From Chitinophagales bacterium (lineage in GTDB: Bacteria > Bacteroidota > Bacteroidia > Chitinophagales > Chitinophagaceae): a stretch of DNA of 64,000 nt. The stretch lies in contig JAJPKJ010000065.1 in the NCBI GenBank assembly GCA_021323755.1, forward strand, positions 1 through 64,000. Direction: 5' to 3'. The translations under genes and the position numbers were made by a program. The notes beneath the pieces were generated by a model that made no database searches, had not been told where the DNA came from, and was given only the letters and a program-made list of their open reading frames with translations. This document shows positions 59,731-64,000 of this stretch, piece after piece. Position 1 is the stretch's first letter. Every line of letters begins with the position of its first letter.

Positions 59731-60957
59731 ATGAAACACATCTACTCTTCGCTTTTTGCGTTAGTAATCCTCTTCAGCATATCGGTTCCGCTGAGGGTAC
59801 ATTCGCAATGTCTCTGTTCCGGCGGGTCTCCGGCAACCCCAATTACGTATTTGGATACTGTTTTGCCTACCCAGGCAAGTACTACCATATTCACCTTTCC
59901 GCAATTCGACCCGAGCATCGGTACTTTAAGCTGTATTTCTTTTAATGATACGATCTCTGTTGTAGTTACCACGGCTGCAAGAAATACCGATACGACCAAC
60001 GGACATAATTATATTTTTCAGACTACGATAACGGATGCTGTTAACGGCCCTTCAAACAGCGGGCCCATGAACTGGCTGGCCACTTTTGGAGTAGCCAATC
60101 AATCCTATGGTCCTACCTATCTGGATACAGACAAAATTGATTTACATCCGCCTCAGCCAAGGTTGCCCGACGATTCGACTACCTTTGGTCCGGATACCCT
60201 GCTTAACCATGTGGTGGGAGCCGGTACCCCGCCGAGTATCACCCCATTTCTTGGGACAGGCACTGTAAATTTCAGCACCAATCTCACTGGTGGGGCGACC
60301 GCCTTACTTGGGGGAGTAAACTACGTAACCGGCATCAAATCAAATTCATGGGGAGCTTTCCGATTGACATATTACTGGTGCCCGGCGATCCTTCTTGCAG
60401 AAAATATAATAAACTTTACCGCTGCAAAAAATGGTGGTTTTGTACAACTGCAATGGATAACCGAAAATGAGCAAACCGGATTTACTTATGAAATAGAATA
60501 TAGCACGAACAGTTCAACTTATACGCCGGTTGGTTTCTTGCAATCATCTCAAACCCCCGATGTAAATGCAAAATATCAATATCAGTATGCCATTAACAGC
60601 AATGCCCCTGAAAAGATCTATTTCCGCGTTAAACGAATCGGATTGGACGGAAAAGCGACCTATACTGCGATTAAATCGGTGAATCTTAATGGGAATGCCG
60701 CTGCCGGCATGCAGGTTTATCCAAATCCGGCCAGGGGTTCTGTGATTTTTGAATTTGACCAGATCCAGAACGGAAATTTTTGCATTCAACTGGTAAATAC
60801 TGCCGGTCAAATCATTCAGCAAAATGCGGTCACCATCTTGGGAACGAATCAAATAAGATTAAATCTTACCAGCAATCCTGCGCATGGATTATATTATTTA
60901 TATGCAAAAGATTTAACCCACAATCAGCAATATATAACCAAGGTATTAGTTAATTAA
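59731..60957 (+). CDS. Secreted protein with T9SS type A sorting domain
   Basis: A 408-residue exported protein (signal peptide cut near VHSQC). Residues 25-225 are of unknown fold with Cys near the N-terminus (CLCSGG). A fibronectin-like unit follows (FVQLQWITENEQTGFTYEIE), then a type A T9SS tail: MQVYPNPARGSVIFEF, GLYYLYAKD and TKVLVN. Transport by Sec and then T9SS is expected. Its own activity is unknown. Confidence 0.82.
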   Translation: MKHIYSSLFALVILFSISVPLRVHSQCLCSGGSPATPITYLDTVLPTQASTTIFTFPQFDPSIGTLSCISFNDTISVVVTTAARNTDTTNGHNYIFQTTITDAVNGPSNSGPMNWLATFGVANQSYGPTYLDTDKIDLHPPQPRLPDDSTTFGPDTLLNHVVGAGTPPSITPFLGTGTVNFSTNLTGGATALLGGVNYVTGIKSNSWGAFRLTYYWCPAILLAENIINFTAAKNGGFVQLQWITENEQTGFTYEIEYSTNSSTYTPVGFLQSSQTPDVNAKYQYQYAINSNAPEKIYFRVKRIGLDGKATYTAIKSVNLNGNAAAGMQVYPNPARGSVIFEFDQIQNGNFCIQLVNTAGQIIQQNAVTILGTNQIRLNLTSNPAHGLYYLYAKDLTHNQQYITKVLVN

Positions 60958-60979
60958 CCTGTGAAAGACCCACACAAAA

Positions 60980-61016
60980 AGAAAAGACCTTATTGAATCA
61001 AGGTCTTTTCTTTATT
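60980..61016 (+). terminator. Terminator of the T9SS cargo gene
   Basis: A perfect 12-bp stem (60980-60991 with 61000-61011) and 8-base loop, followed by TTATT. It lies 22 bases past the stop. Confidence 0.8.
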
Positions 61017-61048
61017 AAAAACATCATTACATTTGTAAAAACGATTTA

Positions 61049-61732
61049 ATGGAATATAATACAACGCGCAACTATTTAATCATGCGCGAATATGGCAGGC
61101 ACATTCAGAAGATGATTGAATACCTGGTTACAATTGAGGATCCTGAAGTTCGTCAGCGCAACGCACAAACTGTCATTGAACTGATGGGTTTTTTGAACCC
61201 GCATCTAAAAAATGTAGAAGATTTCCGGCATAAATTATGGGATCATTTATTTCTTATTTCCGATTTCAAACTCGAAGTAAATTCTCCTTATCCCATTCCT
61301 ACACGAGAAACATTAAAAGCAAAACCCGAACCGCTCAAATATCCAAAACGTTATCCAAAGTATTCGCATCTTGGCAAGAATCTTGAGTTGGTGATTAATA
61401 AGGCATTGAGTGAAGAAAACCAGGATAAAAGAAATGGTTTTGCCAATTCAATTGCTTATTACATGAAGCTTGCTTATAATAACTGGCACAAAGAAACGGT
61501 TCATGATGATGCGATCCAAAGCGAAATGAACAACATCACTGGCGGCCAACTCGAATTTACCAACACCCCTTTTGTAAAAAGCTATCGCCCTGGTGATAAC
61601 CGGGACAGGGATCGTGGCGGTTATGGCGGGGATTACAGAAACAAACGCAATCAAAAATTCCAACAAAGAAATAATAACAACAGAAACGATCGCAACGACA
61701 GAAACGGAAAATTCAAGAAGAAGCGGTTTTAG
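61049..61732 (+). CDS. DUF4290 protein with a basic, Asn/Arg-rich tail
   Basis: A 227-residue protein of DUF4290, found throughout Bacteroidota: MIEYLVTIEDPEVRQRNAQT, HLKNVEDFRHKLWDHLF. The last 45 residues are low-complexity, Arg, Asn, Asp and Gly rich (for example QQRNNNNRNDRNDRNG), and look disordered and nucleic-acid-binding. Function unknown. It sits between two terminators. Confidence 0.85.
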   Translation: MEYNTTRNYLIMREYGRHIQKMIEYLVTIEDPEVRQRNAQTVIELMGFLNPHLKNVEDFRHKLWDHLFLISDFKLEVNSPYPIPTRETLKAKPEPLKYPKRYPKYSHLGKNLELVINKALSEENQDKRNGFANSIAYYMKLAYNNWHKETVHDDAIQSEMNNITGGQLEFTNTPFVKSYRPGDNRDRDRGGYGGDYRNKRNQKFQQRNNNNRNDRNDRNGKFKKKRF

Positions 61733-61771
61733 CGATCTGTGCTGATGTCAGGCAATAATTTATTTAAAATG

Positions 61772-61812
61772 ATTAGCAGGTGGATGAACTCACCTGCTAA
61801 TTTTTTAATTTT
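61772..61812 (+). terminator. Terminator before murA
   Basis: A perfect 11-bp stem (61772-61782 with 61791-61801) with an 8-base loop and a T-rich tail. It ends the DUF4290 unit 40 bases past the stop and lies just before murA. Confidence 0.85.
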
Positions 61813-61832
61813 AAATCCATAAAAAAAATCCA

Positions 61833-63140
61833 GTGAGTTCATTCGAAGTTATTGGCGGAAAAAAACTGAAGGGCGAAATAATTCCACAAGGCGCAAAAAA
61901 TGAAGCGCTGCAGATCATCAGCGCAGTCTTGCTGACACCTGAAAAAATTACCGTCAGCAATATCCCAGACATTTTGGATGTGAATTTATTGATCGAATTG
62001 CTGGGAGAAATGAACGTGAAGACAGAACGGACGGCGAAAGATACCTGCACTTTCCAGGCAAACGATGTTGACATTGATTTTTTACACAGCGAAACGTATC
62101 GTAAAAAAAGCGGGAGATTAAGAGGTTCTGTAATGCTTGCCGGGCCTTTGCTCGCACGTTTCAGAAAAGCTTTTATTCCAAAACCCGGCGGCGACAAGAT
62201 CGGAAGAAGAAGGCTCGATACGCATATCATTGGCTTTGAAAAACTCGGAGCCACATTTGATTATAATACACAGGATGGTTTCTTTCATCTCGAAGCGCCC
62301 AGACTTCAGGGGACTAATTTATTAATGGATGAGCCATCTGTCACCGGAACAGCCAACATTATTATGGCTGCGTCAATGGCAAAAGGAACAACAACAATTT
62401 ACAATGCGGCCTGCGAACCATATATTCAGCAATTATGCAAAATGCTAAACAGCATGGGCGCAAGAATCAGCGGCATTGGCAGCAACTTATTAATTATTGA
62501 AGGGGTAACTTATTTGAAGGGAACAGAGCATCGCATGTTACCGGACATGATCGAAATTGGTTCTTTCATCGGGCTTGCAGCCATGACGCAAAGTGAGATT
62601 ACCATTAAAAATGTAAGTCTTGAAAATCTCGGAGTCATTCCCGATAAATTCAAACAGCTTGGAATACAGATGGAATTTTTGGGAGATGATATCCATATTC
62701 CCGAACAGGAAGTTTACGAGATTCAAAATTTTCTTGATGGGTCAGTGCTGACCATTTACGATCATCCGTGGCCGGGATTTACGCCAGATTTATTAAGCAT
62801 TGTTTTGGTTGTTGCCACGCAAGCAAGAGGAAGTGTGCTTGTTCATCAAAAAATGTTTGAGAGCAGGTTGTTTTTTGTTGATAAATTAATTGATATGGGT
62901 GCGCAAATAATTTTGTGCGATCCGCATCGAGCAGCAGTAATTGGATTGGCGCGCGAGCAAAAATTACGCGGCATTACGATGAGCAGCCCGGATATCAGGG
63001 CTGGCGTGGCTTTGCTCATTGCCGCATTGAGCGCTGAAGGAAAAAGCCTGATTCAAAATATTGACCAGATCGATCGCGGTTATCAATACATTGATGAAAG
63101 ATTAAAAAAACTGGGCGCTGAAATAAAAAGAGTACAATAA
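61833..63140 (+). CDS. murA: UDP-GlcNAc enolpyruvyl transferase
   Basis: A 435-residue enzyme catalysing the first committed step of peptidoglycan synthesis. The UDP-GlcNAc-binding QGAKNEAL (Lys22, Asn23) is present. In the catalytic loop PKPGGDKIGRRRLDTH, Asp121 stands where E. coli has Cys115, the residue alkylated by fosfomycin. This variant is known from Mycobacterium and Chlamydia to give intrinsic resistance. The start is GTG at 61833. Confidence 0.96.
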   Translation: MSSFEVIGGKKLKGEIIPQGAKNEALQIISAVLLTPEKITVSNIPDILDVNLLIELLGEMNVKTERTAKDTCTFQANDVDIDFLHSETYRKKSGRLRGSVMLAGPLLARFRKAFIPKPGGDKIGRRRLDTHIIGFEKLGATFDYNTQDGFFHLEAPRLQGTNLLMDEPSVTGTANIIMAASMAKGTTTIYNAACEPYIQQLCKMLNSMGARISGIGSNLLIIEGVTYLKGTEHRMLPDMIEIGSFIGLAAMTQSEITIKNVSLENLGVIPDKFKQLGIQMEFLGDDIHIPEQEVYEIQNFLDGSVLTIYDHPWPGFTPDLLSIVLVVATQARGSVLVHQKMFESRLFFVDKLIDMGAQIILCDPHRAAVIGLAREQKLRGITMSSPDIRAGVALLIAALSAEGKSLIQNIDQIDRGYQYIDERLKKLGAEIKRVQ

Positions 63141-63230
63141 CGGATAATTGGTCGATTCAACAATTGGAATCAAACAACTAAAAGGATTTGCAGATCGATT
63201 TTTGACTTTTCAATTTTCACTGACACTAAA

Positions 63231-63809
63231 ATGGCTGAGAAAATTTACAATAAACTCATCATCATTACCGCTCCTTCCGGCGCAGGCAAAACTTCCATCA
63301 CAAAATATTTGCTCGATAAATTTCCGCAATTGGCTTTTTCTGTTTCGGCAACCACAAGAACACCAAGAGCCGGTGAAAAAAATAACATAGATTATTATTT
63401 CATTGGTGTTGATGACTTTCAACAAAAAATCCAGCATAACGAATTTGTAGAATGGGAAATGGTTTACCAGGGAAAATATTATGGAACATTGAAGACAGAA
63501 TTGCATCGCATTTGGAATAATAATCAGGTACCGGTTTTGGATATCGATGTAAAAGGCGCGATTCATGTTCAGCAAAAACTGGTTTTTAATTGTCTTTCCA
63601 TTTTTATTGAACCGCCATCGATTGAGGTTTTGAAAAAACGCCTTGAATCCAGGGGAACAGAAACTGCAGAAGCACTTCAGGACCGCATTAATAAAGCATC
63701 CTATGAAATATCTTTCAAGGATAATTTCAACAATCTGATTGTTAATGATGACCTGCATAAAGCCTGCGAGGAAGCAGAGAAAATTGTTCAAGATTTTCTG
63801 GCTGAATAA
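63231..63809 (+). CDS. gmk: Guanylate kinase
   Basis: A 192-residue kinase turning GMP into GDP. It has P-loop APSGAGKTS, GMP-binding SVSATTRTPRAGE and DYYFIGVDDF, and the lid RLESRGTETAEALQDR. Size and motifs are standard. It lies 90 bases after murA; the pair recurs in Bacteroidota. Confidence 0.95.
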   Translation: MAEKIYNKLIIITAPSGAGKTSITKYLLDKFPQLAFSVSATTRTPRAGEKNNIDYYFIGVDDFQQKIQHNEFVEWEMVYQGKYYGTLKTELHRIWNNNQVPVLDIDVKGAIHVQQKLVFNCLSIFIEPPSIEVLKKRLESRGTETAEALQDRINKASYEISFKDNFNNLIVNDDLHKACEEAEKIVQDFLAE

Positions 63810-63892
63810 CGGTTAGGGTATCCACTGATCAACGTCTTTCCCCACCAAAGGCATTTCAATTTTTCGCCTTTTCAAACTATATTCGTATTTGC

Positions 63893-64000
63893 ATGATCAA
63901 CAGTTATACATTAGCAGGAATAATAATTGCGTGGTTGATGATATTCTTTTTTGCAGGTATCGAGATAGCATTCATCAACATCAATAAACTTTCTGTTGAA
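63893..64000 (+). CDS. CNNM/CorC-type membrane protein, partial (cut by window end)
   Basis: Only the first 36 codons are inside the window, starting at the ATG at 63893. They encode one membrane helix and then FFAGIEIAFININKLSVE, the opening of the CNNM (DUF21) domain of HlyC/CorC-family proteins. These act in Mg/Co transport; the Bacteroidota gliding protein GldE belongs here. Which one it is cannot be told. Confidence 0.75.
   Translation, partial: MINSYTLAGIIIAWLMIFFFAGIEIAFININKLSVE

Overview
The window looks like a chromosomal segment of a free-living member of the Bacteroidota, most likely near Chitinophagaceae/Sphingobacteriia. This is inferred from gene families and layout, not from a database search. 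The pointers are two proteins with type IX secretion (T9SS) sorting tails, a gliding protein GldC, DUF4290, DUF6089, an F1Fo operon without atpD/atpC, the run nadK - DUF6089 - uppS - bamA - two ompH/skp - murI, a MurA with Asp in place of the fosfomycin-target Cys, AT-rich spacers, few Shine-Dalgarno sites, and promoters of the TTTG-N20-TAnnTTTG type. No tRNA, rRNA, CRISPR array or intact insertion sequence was found.

Layout. 0-5.5 kb: a T9SS cargo gene, then atpBEFHA on the minus strand, bounded by a promoter and a terminator. atpB carries an apparent one-base frameshift in its signal-peptide region. 5.6-13.4 kb: a lipoprotein, an MsbA-type ABC exporter, a large secreted protein with a possible caspase-like His/Cys pair, a PhoB/PhoR-type two-component pair, and a small lipoprotein with a Cys-x-Cys-x-Cys-x-Cys tail. 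13.4-19.6 kb: envelope sugar and lipid genes (2OG-Fe(II) oxygenase, ArnT-like transferase, polyprenyl-phosphate-type GT2, PAP2 phosphatase, LpxH-like phosphoesterase, another glycosyltransferase). 19.8-25.8 kb: a phosphate operon read as porin - pstS - pstC - pstA - pstB - phoU, headed by three AATGTTA repeats spaced exactly 11 bp apart, which look like a Pho box.

25.9-40.6 kb is the most unusual part. Two paralogous tolC - RND pump - adaptor operons on the minus strand flank a plus-strand operon encoding a Crp/Fnr regulator with a single Cys, three small DUF2892-like membrane proteins, two single-domain rhodaneses and an OsmC-like peroxidase. The second pump operon starts with a small protein ending in an RGPP motif. 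Together this suggests a regulated efflux plus reactive-sulfur/persulfide handling module. That role is inference.

40.6-46 kb: stress and housekeeping genes (glutathione peroxidase, aldehyde dehydrogenase, tadA, DUF1398, DUF1080, Mn-type superoxide dismutase, a lipoprotein). 46-48 kb: rpmH - rnpA - yidD and murI. A strong terminator-like hairpin lies between rpmH and rnpA, and rnpA has no ATG/GTG/TTG start. 48-57.8 kb: outer-membrane biogenesis (two OmpH/Skp, BamA, UppS, DUF6089, NadK, an Omp85-like protein), a CBS protein and a hydrolase. 58-64 kb: CvpA, YqeY-like, GldC, a second T9SS cargo protein, DUF4290, murA, gmk, and the first 36 codons of a CNNM/CorC-type membrane protein cut by the window end.
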